Source of the DNA: Massiliimalia timonensis
GTDB lineage: Bacteria; Bacillota; Clostridia; Oscillospirales; Ruminococcaceae
Reading direction: 5' to 3'
Assembly: GCF_900186585.1 (NCBI RefSeq)
Contig: NZ_FYDD01000004.1
Span: 434,001 to 498,000 of the forward strand
DNA: 64,000 nucleotides
How positions within the stretch are numbered: position 1 is the stretch's first letter; every line of letters begins with the position of its first letter. Position numbers and translations under genes: made by a program. The notes beneath the pieces were generated by a model. It was given only the letters and a program-made list of their open reading frames with translations. It did no database searches and had not been told where the DNA came from. Below are positions 42,956-51,922 of the stretch, piece by piece.

Positions 42956-44596
42956 GTGATAAGTGGAAAACTGCTGTCACAGGCGATTATTTCTGGCGCA
43001 AACAATATCTGCAATCAGAAAAACGCTGTGGACGAACTCAACGTGTTCCCAGTGCCGGACGGCGATACGGGGACAAATATGTCCATGACGATCAGCGCCG
43101 GGAAACGCGCGCTGGAACAACTGGAAGAAGACGATGCGGGGAAAGTGGCGCAGGCCTGCGCCTCTGCTTTGCTGCGCGGCGCGCGGGGGAATTCGGGCGT
43201 CATCCTGTCGCTTTTGTTCCGCGGCTTTGCCAAGGGCTTAAAAGGAAAGGAAGAGGTTTCCGCGCAGGATTTGGCGGAAGCGCTTTCGATCGGGGTGGAA
43301 AATGCATATAAAGCGGTAATGAACCCGACCGAGGGTACGATCCTTACGGTCGCCAGAGTGGCGGCGGAACACGCCATGCAGGAAGCACAGCAGGTCAATG
43401 ATCCTGTTGTTGTGTTTGAAGCCATTACCCACTGGGCGGAAGAGGCCTTGAACCAGACCCCGGAAATGCTGCCGGTCTTAAAAAAGGCAGGCGTTGTAGA
43501 CGCGGGCGGAAAAGGGCTTTTGGTGATTTTCGAGGGGATGCTGTCCGTTTTGAAGGACGGTAAGATGGTTGACGCCAAATCCCCGGAAAAGGCAAGGGTA
43601 AATGTTGCCGCAAACCCAGTAGCCGAATACGAGGGCGAGATCACCTTTACTTATTGCACAGAGTTCATCGTGGATAAGAAAAAGGACGCAAAGGATGCGC
43701 TGAAGCTGCGCGCGTACCTGGAAACCATCGGTGACTGTGTGGTTGTGGTGGACGATGATTCTATCATCAAAGTCCATGTTCATACAGACCATCCGGGCAA
43801 GGCACTGGAAGAGGGGCTGACCTTTGGCGCGCTGATCAACATGAAGATCGAAAATATGCGCGAACAGCATGCCGCGAAGCAAAAGGAAGTGGAACAGACC
43901 CGCCAGAACCATGAATATGTTAAGGTCGATCCCGAGATGGAATATGGCTTTGTCGCGGTGGCGGCAGGGGAAGGACTTCATGCGCTGTTTACCGATTTGG
44001 GCGTGAACTGCGTGGTCAGCGGTGGCCAGACCATGAATCCAAGCACCGATGATATTTTAAGTGCGATCCATTCTGTACCGGCCAAAACAGTTTTTGTACT
44101 GCCGAATAATAAAAATATCATTATGGCGGCGGAACAGGCGGTAAGCTTGGCGGACCGGAGAGTCTGCGTATTGCAGACCCGCACCATTCCGCAGGGGCTT
44201 TCTGCGATGCTGGCCTTTGATCCGGACGGGGCGTTTGAGGAAAACCGCGTCAACATGACCAAAGCTCTGGACAGCGTGCAGACGGGTAATATCACCTTTG
44301 CGGCGCGCGATTCTGATTTTGACGGCCACAACATCAAAAAGGGCGAGATCCTTGCCATGGACAACGGCAAACTGGCCTATGTGGAAAAGGATATTGACAA
44401 GGCGCTTTACAAGCTGGTGAAAAGTCTGACCAAAAAATCGGACGGCTCTTTTGTTACGGTGATCTACGGGATCGACGTGACCGACGAACAGGCGGAGCAG
44501 GCACGCAAAATGCTGGAAAACAAATTCTCCGGATATGAGATCAATCTCATCAGCGGCGGCCAGCCGGTCTATTACTATATCGTATCAGTGGAATAA
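42956..44596 (+). CDS. fakA: FakA/YloV fatty acid kinase, DAK2-domain ATPase subunit
   Basis: A cytoplasmic kinase that phosphorylates fatty acids held by DegV/FakB for phospholipid synthesis. The N-terminal DAK2-like ATP-binding domain has DELNVFPVPDGDTGTNM (Asp ligands for Mg-ATP), SALLRGARGNSGVILSLLFRGFA and DAGGKGLLVIFEG. The central part has cysteine- and histidine-bearing motifs TYCTEFIV and VHVHTDHPG. A C-terminal fold (ALYKLVKSL and following) resembles DegV. It is 546 aa. A GTG at 42956 lies 8 nt after GAAGGAG; an earlier TTG at 42935 does not fit the site. Next to yloU and recG as is usual. Confidence 0.9.
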   Translation: MISGKLLSQAIISGANNICNQKNAVDELNVFPVPDGDTGTNMSMTISAGKRALEQLEEDDAGKVAQACASALLRGARGNSGVILSLLFRGFAKGLKGKEEVSAQDLAEALSIGVENAYKAVMNPTEGTILTVARVAAEHAMQEAQQVNDPVVVFEAITHWAEEALNQTPEMLPVLKKAGVVDAGGKGLLVIFEGMLSVLKDGKMVDAKSPEKARVNVAANPVAEYEGEITFTYCTEFIVDKKKDAKDALKLRAYLETIGDCVVVVDDDSIIKVHVHTDHPGKALEEGLTFGALINMKIENMREQHAAKQKEVEQTRQNHEYVKVDPEMEYGFVAVAAGEGLHALFTDLGVNCVVSGGQTMNPSTDDILSAIHSVPAKTVFVLPNNKNIIMAAEQAVSLADRRVCVLQTRTIPQGLSAMLAFDPDGAFEENRVNMTKALDSVQTGNITFAARDSDFDGHNIKKGEILAMDNGKLAYVEKDIDKALYKLVKSLTKKSDGSFVTVIYGIDVTDEQAEQARKMLENKFSGYEINLISGGQPVYYYIVSVE

Positions 44597-44610
44597 ACAG
44601 GAGTACCGCT

Positions 44611-46647
44611 ATGCCTCAGCTCAACGATTCGATCCGTTATCTAAAAGGAGTAGGGGAACAGCGCGCAAAATGTTATGAAAAACTGGGAGTGGACACGATC
44701 TGCTCCCTTTTGCGTTTTTTCCCCAGAGCATATACGGATTTTTCTGAAATAACGCCGGTTATGGAATGTGTGCCCGGCTCGGTCTGCTGCGTCCGCGGAA
44801 AGGTCTTCAAAAAACAGGGGGAACAACGCATCCGAAAGGGGCTTTCCTTGTTCAAGGTCTATGTAACGGATGGGGAAGGCGACCTTACGATCACCATTTT
44901 CAATAACCGATTTGCGTTTGACGCATTGCAGATGGGCCGCGAATACTGCTTCCGGGGCAGGATACAGGGGGATTTTTTGCGCAAAGAGATGAATTCTCCG
45001 GAATTTATCGACCCGGAGAGGATAAGCCCCATCCGCGCTGTATACCATTTGACCGAAGGGTTAAGCAATAACCTGATCAGCGGCCATGTGAAAAAGGCGC
45101 TGGAATTGTGGGGGGATTGTCTGGAAGACGCCCTGCCGGATACGGTAAGGCAGAAAGAAGGATTATGCCACCAAAGGTTTGCTGTGGAAAATATCCATTT
45201 TCCGCAGACGAAAAACGCTCTGGAAGTGGCAAAATACCGGCTGGTATTTGAAGAACTTCTCACCTTGCAACTGGGGCTTGGACTGCTTAAGGAGCAGCAC
45301 CGGGAAGAAACCGGGGTACTGATCCAAAACCCGGACGTTTCAGAATTTGAACAAGCGCTTCCGTTTTCCCTGACAGATGGGCAGAAACAGGCGATCGCAG
45401 ACGGGCTGAAAGATTTTACAAGCGGCGTGCCCATGAACCGTTTGGTGCAGGGGGATGTCGGCTCCGGAAAAACGATGGTGGCCTGCGGGCTGGCGTTTTG
45501 TATGGCGAAAAACGGATTCCAGACAGCGGTGATGGCTCCAACCGAGATCCTAGCCTTGCAGCATTACAGAACCTTTTCCGGGATATTAGGACCTATGGGG
45601 ATCTCATGCACCCTGCTGACAGGGAGCATGACGGTGAAGCAGAAACGGGAATGCAAGGAGCAGATTGCGGACGGTCAGGCTTCGGTCGTGATTGGGACGC
45701 ACGCTTTGATCCAGGATACCGTATCGTTTGCAGGATTGGGGCTGGTTGTGACAGACGAACAGCACCGTTTTGGGGTAAACCAGCGCAAAAAGCTGGCGGA
45801 AAAGGGGGAACGGCCGCACAGGCTTGTCATGTCCGCCACGCCGATTCCCCGTACCCTTGCGCTGATGATCTACGGGGATCTGGACCTATCCGTTATCAAG
45901 GAAGCGCCGAAAGGCAGGCAGCCCATCGACACCTTTTTGATCGACGGAAAGAAGCGGCAACGGGCTTACGGCTTTATCCGGGACCATATTGTGCGGGGAT
46001 TGCAGGCGTACATTGTCTGCCCGCTGATCGACGAAGGGGAAAGCGAGGCCTTTTCTGTGACGGAATATGCGGAAAAATTAAAGGGCTCCGTCCTGTCGGG
46101 GGTACGGACTGGTGTGCTTCACGGGAAGATGAAGCCGGTGCAGAAAGAGAAAGTGATGTCGCAGTTCCAGCGGGGCGAACTGGATCTTTTGGTATCCACT
46201 ACCGTGGTGGAGGTAGGGGTGGACGTGCCCAATGCCGTGATCATGATGATCGAAAACGCGGAGCTGTTTGGGCTTTCCCAGCTTCATCAGCTGCGGGGGC
46301 GCGTAGGACGAGGTACCGAGAAAAGCTACTGTATCTTAGTCAGCGACTATGGAAACGAGCAGACTAGGGAACGGCTGAAGATCATGACAAAATCTTCGGA
46401 TGGGTTTTATATTTCGGAACAAGATTTAAAGCAGAGGGGGCCGGGCGACTTTTTTGGAGCCCGCCAGCACGGCCTGCCCCAGCTAAAGATCGCGAATATG
46501 GTGGAGGATATGGATACCCTGCGCAAAACCCAGCGCTGGGCAAAAAGGATTTTAATGCAAGACCCGGCGCTGGAATTCCCGGAACATGCAGGGCTTCGCC
46601 GGGAAGTAGAGGATTTGTTTGAACACGGAACTCAGGAAAACGGATAA
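44611..46647 (+). CDS. recG: ATP-dependent DNA helicase RecG
   Basis: A replication-fork reversing helicase of 678 aa. A wedge/OB part (about 1-230, SIRYLKGVGEQRAKCYEKLG, CCVRGKVFKKQ) comes first. Then come the helicase motifs GDVGSGKTMVA (Walker A), PTEILALQHY, DEQHRFGVNQR, VMSATPIPRTLALMIYGD, TTVVEVGVDVPNA and QLHQLRGRVGRG. Its end QRGPGDFFGARQHGLP is standard. GGAGT lies upstream of the ATG, 14 bp after fakA. The small gene at 46662 follows. Confidence 0.96.
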   Translation: MPQLNDSIRYLKGVGEQRAKCYEKLGVDTICSLLRFFPRAYTDFSEITPVMECVPGSVCCVRGKVFKKQGEQRIRKGLSLFKVYVTDGEGDLTITIFNNRFAFDALQMGREYCFRGRIQGDFLRKEMNSPEFIDPERISPIRAVYHLTEGLSNNLISGHVKKALELWGDCLEDALPDTVRQKEGLCHQRFAVENIHFPQTKNALEVAKYRLVFEELLTLQLGLGLLKEQHREETGVLIQNPDVSEFEQALPFSLTDGQKQAIADGLKDFTSGVPMNRLVQGDVGSGKTMVACGLAFCMAKNGFQTAVMAPTEILALQHYRTFSGILGPMGISCTLLTGSMTVKQKRECKEQIADGQASVVIGTHALIQDTVSFAGLGLVVTDEQHRFGVNQRKKLAEKGERPHRLVMSATPIPRTLALMIYGDLDLSVIKEAPKGRQPIDTFLIDGKKRQRAYGFIRDHIVRGLQAYIVCPLIDEGESEAFSVTEYAEKLKGSVLSGVRTGVLHGKMKPVQKEKVMSQFQRGELDLLVSTTVVEVGVDVPNAVIMMIENAELFGLSQLHQLRGRVGRGTEKSYCILVSDYGNEQTRERLKIMTKSSDGFYISEQDLKQRGPGDFFGARQHGLPQLKIANMVEDMDTLRKTQRWAKRILMQDPALEFPEHAGLRREVEDLFEHGTQENG

Positions 46648-46661
46648 AGGGAGGATGAGCA

Positions 46662-46922
46662 ATGATTTGGATTTTTAACCGAAAAGAAGCGGCGGTGACT
46701 AATTCTATGGAACAGCAGGCGCGCTGGCGGGCGGTGTTTTCTAAGGCCGGGGTAGAATACGATGTGAAAGTGACGGACAGGACAAGCCCCTCGGTAATCA
46801 GCGATACCCGCGCCCGCACCGGCAGCTTTGGGCAACCTGCTGGTTTTGCCAAAGAATACCGTTTTTTTGTAAGAAAACAGGATCTTGAAACAGCGAAACA
46901 AATTATTTCTCGAAACCATTGA
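46662..46922 (+). CDS. Small conserved protein of unknown function
   Basis: 86 aa, cytoplasmic by appearance. MIWIFNRKEAAVTNSMEQQARWRAVFSKAGVEYDVKV and a later KEYRFFVRKQDLETAKQIIS resemble DUF2007-like small signal or regulatory proteins, where a short ferredoxin-like fold compares a ligand with a QDLETAKQII tail. The match is weak. GGGAGGATG lies upstream of the ATG, 14 bp after recG, so it is probably co-transcribed. Confidence 0.65.
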   Translation: MIWIFNRKEAAVTNSMEQQARWRAVFSKAGVEYDVKVTDRTSPSVISDTRARTGSFGQPAGFAKEYRFFVRKQDLETAKQIISRNH

Positions 46923-46933
46923 GCTTTTTGGGC

Positions 46934-46962
46934 TTGACATTCCGGAAAACTGGTGTTACTAT
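46934..46962 (+). promoter_or_regulatory. thrS promoter
   Basis: TTGACA (46934-46939), 17-bp spacer, TACTAT (46957-46962), directly upstream of the T-box leader and after the previous gene's stop. Confidence 0.75.
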
Positions 46963-46969
46963 AGCGTTA

Positions 46970-47212
46970 AGGAAATCAATGACGAGGACATGATAAGGGT
47001 CGAAAAGTTTGGGTCAGAGAGAAACACGGTTTGCTGAGAGTGTTTTCCCGGACAGGCGCTTGTTACCACCTTGGAGAGCGTGTGAAAAGCACGACGGGCA
47101 AGCCGCCGTTATCCGGCTTTAGAGTGATCTGCCTTATGAAAGCCGGGCAGATAAACCGGGTGGAACCATGGAGTCAAAGCGCTTCATCCCAGTGTGGGAT
47201 GAAGCGCTTTTT
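46970..47212 (+). ncRNA. Threonine T-box riboswitch of thrS
   Basis: A 240-nt leader that measures uncharged tRNA-Thr. Stem I carries AGAGAG and GCTGAGAG motifs (about 47016-47040) and a specifier at TTACCACC (47063-47070), where ACC is a Thr codon. The antiterminator holds GGGTGGAACCATGG (47158-47171), the T-box consensus that pairs with the tRNA 3' end. The alternative terminator is at 47176-47212. Uncharged tRNA would favour transcription of thrS. Confidence 0.93.
47176..47212 (+). terminator. T-box conditional terminator
   Basis: AAAGCGCTTCATCCC-AGTGT-GGGATGAAGCGCTTT pairs over 15 bp and is followed by a T-run. Confidence 0.92.
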
Positions 47213-47259
47213 GTTTTGATTTTCCAAAACTGAACAAGGAAGAAAGGAAGCGTTTGCAG

Positions 47260-49206
47260 ATGTTGAACATTACATTAAAAGGCGGCGCAGTGAAGCAGTA
47301 CGAGGCTGGGATCACAGCGGCGGAGATTGCGAAGGATTTAGGGGCAGGGCTATACAAGGCGGCCTGCGCTTGCAAGGTGAATGGTGAGGTGTGCGATCTG
47401 CGCACCCCGCTGACAGAGGATTGCGAGCTGGGGATTTTGACCTTTGAAGACCCGGAAGGGAAAAAGGCGTTTTGGCACACGGCTTCCCATATTTTGGCGC
47501 AGGCTGTACAGCATTTATATCCGGACGCGAAATTTGCGATCGGACCGGCGGTAGATAATGGGTTCTACTATGATATCGACGTGCCGAAAGCATTTACCCC
47601 GGAGGAACTGGAAAAAATTGAAGCCGAGATGAAAAAAATCGTGAAATCCGGAATGGCTATTGAACGGTTTGAACTTCCTCCCGAAGAAGCACGTAAGCTG
47701 ATGGAAGACTGCAGGCAGACCTATAAATTGGAATTGATCGACGAACACGCTGGCAACGGTGAGCATATCAGCTTTTACAAACAGGGCGATTTTACCGACC
47801 TGTGCGCTGGCCCGCACCTGATGAGCGTGGCCCCGGTAAAGGCGATCAAATTGACACAGTGCACCGGTGCTTATTGGCGCGGGGACGCCAACAACCAGCA
47901 GCTTTGCCGGGTATACGGCACTGCTTTTCCAAAGGCTTCCCAGTTAGAGGAGTATTTGGCGCAGGTGGAAGAGGCGAAAAAACGCGATCACAACAAATTG
48001 GGGCGGGAACTGGGCTTCTTTACCACTTCTGATGTGATTGGGCAGGGGCTGCCGATCTTGCTGCCGAAGGGCGCGCGGGTGATCCAACTGCTGCAGCGTT
48101 TTGTGGAAGACGAGGAGCAGCGCCGCGGCTGGCTTTTGACCAAAACGCCATATATGGCAAAGAGCGACCTGTATAAACTTTCCGGACACTGGGACCACTA
48201 TAAAGACGGAATGTTCGTGCTGGGCGATGAGGAAAAGGACGATGAAGTGTTCGCCCTGCGCCCGATGACCTGCCCGTTCCAGTATCAGGCGTATCTGAGT
48301 AAAAAACGTTCCTATCGGGAACTGCCGCTGCGGTATAATGAGACCTCTACCCTGTTCCGCAACGAAGCGAGCGGGGAAATGCACGGCTTGATCCGCGTCC
48401 GCCAGTTTACCATTTCGGAGGGGCATTTGATGTGCACCCCGGCCCAACTGGAAGACGAATTCCGCGGCTGCTTAGAACTGGCTATCTATATGCTGAAAAC
48501 TTTGGGCTTGTATGAGGATATCTCTTACCGGTTCTCCAAATGGGATCCGGATGACAGGGAAAAATATATCGGTACGGAAGAACAGTGGGAAGAAGCCCAG
48601 AGTGCCATGAAACGGATCCTGGACGACTTAGAGATCCCATATGTGGACGGTGTTGGAGAAGCTGCGTTCTACGGACCGAAGCTGGATATCCAGATCAAAA
48701 ACGTCCACGGTAAGGAAGATACGCTGATTACCTTACAGATTGACCAGATGCTGGCAGAAAAATTTGGCATGGAATATGTTGACGCAGACGGCCAAATGAA
48801 GAATCCGTATATTATTCACCGTACCTCTATCGGCTGTTATGAGCGTACCCTTGCACTGCTGATCGAAAAGTATGCTGGCGCGTTCCCGCTGTGGCTCGCC
48901 CCAACGCAGGTAAAACTCCTCCCGATCGCAGACAGGCATCTGGATTACCTGTATGATTTGCAGAAAAAATTGCAGGCGGCAGGAATCCAGCGCGTAGAGA
49001 TCGACGACCGCAGTGAAAAGATCGGCTATAAGATCCGGGAAGCGCAGCTGGAAAAAGTGCCTTATATGGTCGTTGTTGGGGATAAGGACATTGAAAACCA
49101 GGTCGTTTCTATCCGTTCCCGCAAGGACGGCGATATTGGCCAAATGACGGCGGAAGAACTGATCGCGAAACTGACCGATGAAATCGACAGGAAAGTGATC
49201 CAGTAA
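47260..49206 (+). CDS. thrS: Threonine-tRNA ligase
   Basis: Charges tRNA-Thr. The protein of 648 aa has an N-terminal TGS-like domain (residues 1-65), an editing domain with HTASHILAQAVQHLYPDAK and the zinc and editing residues of FTDLCAGPHLMS, then the class II catalytic core: FALRPMTCPFQYQAYLSKKRSYRELPLRYNE, GEMHGLIRVRQFTISEGH, EAAFYGPKLDIQI and the C-terminal anticodon domain (LAPTQVKLLPI). AGAAAGGAAG lies upstream of the ATG at 47260. It is controlled by the T-box leader before it. Confidence 0.96.
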   Translation: MLNITLKGGAVKQYEAGITAAEIAKDLGAGLYKAACACKVNGEVCDLRTPLTEDCELGILTFEDPEGKKAFWHTASHILAQAVQHLYPDAKFAIGPAVDNGFYYDIDVPKAFTPEELEKIEAEMKKIVKSGMAIERFELPPEEARKLMEDCRQTYKLELIDEHAGNGEHISFYKQGDFTDLCAGPHLMSVAPVKAIKLTQCTGAYWRGDANNQQLCRVYGTAFPKASQLEEYLAQVEEAKKRDHNKLGRELGFFTTSDVIGQGLPILLPKGARVIQLLQRFVEDEEQRRGWLLTKTPYMAKSDLYKLSGHWDHYKDGMFVLGDEEKDDEVFALRPMTCPFQYQAYLSKKRSYRELPLRYNETSTLFRNEASGEMHGLIRVRQFTISEGHLMCTPAQLEDEFRGCLELAIYMLKTLGLYEDISYRFSKWDPDDREKYIGTEEQWEEAQSAMKRILDDLEIPYVDGVGEAAFYGPKLDIQIKNVHGKEDTLITLQIDQMLAEKFGMEYVDADGQMKNPYIIHRTSIGCYERTLALLIEKYAGAFPLWLAPTQVKLLPIADRHLDYLYDLQKKLQAAGIQRVEIDDRSEKIGYKIREAQLEKVPYMVVVGDKDIENQVVSIRSRKDGDIGQMTAEELIAKLTDEIDRKVIQ

Positions 49207-49235
49207 TACCGCTTCAAATAAGAAAGGAAATATCA

Positions 49236-49868
49236 ATGATTTTATTGGAACGGACCTCTGTCATGAATTTGGAAAACGCCATGCGCGGTGCCAGAAACCC
49301 GATGAACAGCTGGGCGCGGATGGACAGCCATTATGACGAAGAGGGAAATTATCTACTAGGGGAAAACGATTTGGGGCTGGCGCAGCGTCTGCGCAAAGCA
49401 GGGAGCGACCACCGAAAATTTATCCGCCAGATTTTTGTATCGGTGGATATTACTGCGCCTCTGTATTGGTGGAAGGAATATGACACCTACAAAGTGGCGA
49501 CGGTGGCGAACTCTACCAGTACGATGCATAAGATCCATTCCAAAGCGTTTGAGCTTGACGATTTCAGCTGTGACAAAATGACAGATGAGACCCTGATGCA
49601 GATGCAGCAGGTCATTGATTATTTAGAAGTGCTGCGCGGCAAATTTTTGCAGACCAAGGATAAACAGTATTGGTATGATATGATCCAGTTTTTGCCGTCC
49701 AGCTATAACCAAATGCGTACCTGCACCTTGAATTATGAAACGCTTGTCAACATTTACTACGCCCGCAGGAACCATAAATTGGACGAGTGGCACGAGTTTT
49801 GCCGGTGGATCGAATCGCTGCCTTATGCGAAAGAATTGATCATAGCGGCAGAAGACGCCGCGGAATAA
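49236..49868 (+). CDS. Conserved protein of unknown function
   Basis: 210 aa, no signal peptide. A distinctive middle section (VSVDITAPLYWWKEYDTYKVATVANSTSTMHKI) is, as I recall, shared with hypothetical proteins of Firmicutes and their phages, and the early MRGARNPMNSW and late TCTLNYETLVNIYYARRNHKLDEW are also conserved. The RxNHKLxEW wording slightly recalls ThyX-type thymidylate synthases, but the key RHR-type motif was not clear, so no function is assigned. AAAGGAAA lies upstream of the ATG. It follows thrS on the same strand by 29 bp. Confidence 0.7.
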   Translation: MILLERTSVMNLENAMRGARNPMNSWARMDSHYDEEGNYLLGENDLGLAQRLRKAGSDHRKFIRQIFVSVDITAPLYWWKEYDTYKVATVANSTSTMHKIHSKAFELDDFSCDKMTDETLMQMQQVIDYLEVLRGKFLQTKDKQYWYDMIQFLPSSYNQMRTCTLNYETLVNIYYARRNHKLDEWHEFCRWIESLPYAKELIIAAEDAAE

Positions 49869-49952
49869 AAACAGTTCATTTTTTCCGTTCTCCCGCATAG
49901 AATAGGAAGGTACGGCTTTTGCCGGAAGATTTCTATGAAGGAGGCGGAAGAG

Positions 49953-50102
49953 ATGGATGCTCCGTTTCGCGATAATCGTGTGACAAATGATTTTTCAGGT
50001 TGGTTCCAAACCGGCGGGGATCTGGACGATTTTATCTTTTACTGGGATACGCTGTCGAACCAGCGTTTGCAGCAACAGGAATTATCGGAAGAACAAAAGT
50101 AG
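49953..50102 (+). CDS. Small acidic protein, 49 aa
   Basis: An open frame with a strong ribosome binding site (AAGGAGG at 49938-49944, 8 nt before the ATG at 49953). The protein is acidic and aromatic: GWFQTGGDLDDFIFYWD, then a helix-like NQRLQQQELSEEQK. No family was recognised. It is placed between the unknown gene and the MBL hydrolase. A role as a small cytoplasmic or adaptor protein is only a guess. Confidence 0.55.
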   Translation: MDAPFRDNRVTNDFSGWFQTGGDLDDFIFYWDTLSNQRLQQQELSEEQK

Positions 50103-50162
50103 CCGGTCCTCTTTTTAGGGGATCGGCTTTTTATGTGGATGATGCAGGAAAGGGAGAACAAG

Positions 50163-50876
50163 ATGGTTTGTTATTATCTGGACCACAGCGGGTTTGCGTT
50201 CCATACCGGAAGCCGCTGGCTTATCTTTGATTATTTTACAGATGCTCCGCAAAACGGCACTTTGGCAGATGGGATGATCGACCCAGCCGCATTTTCCGGA
50301 GAGCAGGTTTTCGTCTTTGTTTCCCACCGGCATCACGACCATTTTAACCCGGTCATCTTTTCATGGAGGGAACAGATCAGGAATATCACCTATATCCTGA
50401 GCGATGACGTTCCGGCGCAGGAGGATACGGTGCGTGTTTCGCCGCATCAGATTTACCGGATCCAAGACATGACGGTAGAAACATTGGAATCTACCGATGA
50501 GGGAGTCGCGTTTTTGGTTTGGGTGGACGGGCTGTGCCTTTACTTTGCGGGAGACCTAAACCATTGGCACTGGGAAGGCGAACCGGACTGGTATAACCGG
50601 GATATGAAAGAAAAATACCTGTCCGAAATGGAACGCCTGCGCGGAACAAAGATAGACTTCGCTTTCGTGCCGGTCGACCCGCGGCTTGGCGACGCCTTTT
50701 ATCTGGGAGCAAAGGGCGTAATGGAAACGACTGATGTAAACGCATTGATCCCCATGCATGTTTGGGGCGATTATTCGGTCGTCGGTAGACTGAAAGGGCA
50801 TCCGGAAGCAGAAAAATGGAAAGATAAAGTCCTTTCTGTCAGCAGGCGGGGCGAAAAAATTTTTGACAGCCATTAG
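50163..50876 (+). CDS. MBL-fold metal-dependent hydrolase
   Basis: A metallo-beta-lactamase-fold protein of 237 aa. The metal motif SHRHHDHF (HxHxDH) at about residues 58-65 is intact, and LYFAGDLNHWHWEG and LIPMHVWGDY provide later ligand residues (Asp, His). It is closer to UlaG-like or unannotated Clostridial MBL enzymes than to lactamases. The ATG at 50163 follows AAAGGGAG; an earlier ATG at 50133 lies before that site. Two genes in a row (AEC transporter 15 bp later) suggest one transcript. The substrate is unknown. Confidence 0.82.
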   Translation: MVCYYLDHSGFAFHTGSRWLIFDYFTDAPQNGTLADGMIDPAAFSGEQVFVFVSHRHHDHFNPVIFSWREQIRNITYILSDDVPAQEDTVRVSPHQIYRIQDMTVETLESTDEGVAFLVWVDGLCLYFAGDLNHWHWEGEPDWYNRDMKEKYLSEMERLRGTKIDFAFVPVDPRLGDAFYLGAKGVMETTDVNALIPMHVWGDYSVVGRLKGHPEAEKWKDKVLSVSRRGEKIFDSH

Positions 50877-50891
50877 AAAGGGAAAGGGATT

Positions 50892-51806
50892 ATGTTTGAC
50901 ATTTTATACCGGGCCGGGTGTTTGATCGCGGTCATCCTACTGGGGATGTTTCTGCGCAGGATCGGGATGTTCCGGCATGAAGATTACCCGATATTGGCCA
51001 AAATCGGGCTGAATGTTACCCTGCCGGGGATGCTCATCACCTCTTTTGCTGATTTTAAATTTGACGTGTCTTTACTGCTTTTGGTGCCGGTCGGACTGTT
51101 GGCCAATGTACTGCTTTCCGTGGCAGGATACCTGGCGGCGGGGAAAGAAAAACGGCAGAGGGTGTTTAATTACATCAACTATTCCGGATTTAACATCGGG
51201 AGCTTTACCCTTCCCTTTATACAAAGCTTTTTAGGCCCTACAGGGATCGTGGCAGCCTGCATGTTCGATACCGGGAACGCTATTATGTGTACGGGGATGA
51301 CCTATAGCATCGGCGCGGCGCTGCTGCCTGAAAAAGGGGAAAAACAGGGAGCGAGAACATTTTTGAAAAGCTTGCTCACCTCGGTCCCGTTTATGACATA
51401 TGTGATACTGTTGGCTGTTGCCCTGCTCGGGATCCGGATACCGGAAGCAGTGACTGGGTTTACTTCGATCATTGGGGCGGCAAACCCGTTTTTGGCTATG
51501 TTCATGCTGGGAATTGTTTTTGAATTCCATCCAAGCCGGAAAAACATCAAGTTGGTTTTAAAAAATGTGGGGATTCGGTGCGGGGTCTGTGCTGTGCTTG
51601 CTGTGCTGAGCTTTTTTGTACTGCCGTTTCCGTTAGAAGTACGCCAGGCGCTGGTATTGGTTTTGTTTTCCCCGATCACCATGAATGCGCCTGTTTTTAC
51701 CGATCGTCTGCATTTAGACACTGCGATGGCCGGGGCGATCAATTCGTTTTGCATTCCAGTCAGTTTGATTCTATTGACCGTGCTGATGGCCTGTATGGGG
51801 CTGTGA
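50892..51806 (+). CDS. AEC-family transporter
   Basis: A membrane carrier of the auxin efflux carrier family, 304 aa with about ten helices. VILLGMFLRRIGMFRHEDYPILAKIGLNVTLPGMLITSF is the N-terminal signature; NIGSFTLPFIQSFLGPTGIVAACMFDTGNAIM is the family core and PITMNAPVFTDRL lies near the C-terminal half. Bacterial homologues export or import organic acids such as malate. AAAGGGAAAGGG lies upstream of the ATG. Likely co-transcribed with the MBL hydrolase gene. Confidence 0.88.
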   Translation: MFDILYRAGCLIAVILLGMFLRRIGMFRHEDYPILAKIGLNVTLPGMLITSFADFKFDVSLLLLVPVGLLANVLLSVAGYLAAGKEKRQRVFNYINYSGFNIGSFTLPFIQSFLGPTGIVAACMFDTGNAIMCTGMTYSIGAALLPEKGEKQGARTFLKSLLTSVPFMTYVILLAVALLGIRIPEAVTGFTSIIGAANPFLAMFMLGIVFEFHPSRKNIKLVLKNVGIRCGVCAVLAVLSFFVLPFPLEVRQALVLVLFSPITMNAPVFTDRLHLDTAMAGAINSFCIPVSLILLTVLMACMGL

Positions 51807-51840
51807 TCAAAAATTGCCAGTATTTTTTGCCGCTGTGGCA

Positions 51841-51869
51841 TTGATTTCATAATGCCGGCAGAGTATAAT
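51841..51869 (+). promoter_or_regulatory. Promoter of the EEP nuclease gene
   Basis: TTGATT (51841-51846), 17-bp spacer, TATAAT (51864-51869), 53 bp before the ATG. Confidence 0.7.
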
Positions 51870-51922
51870 AAAGATAGTATCGCTTTGGGACGACCCAAAA
51901 ATTTATTTTGAAGGTGAAAGCA

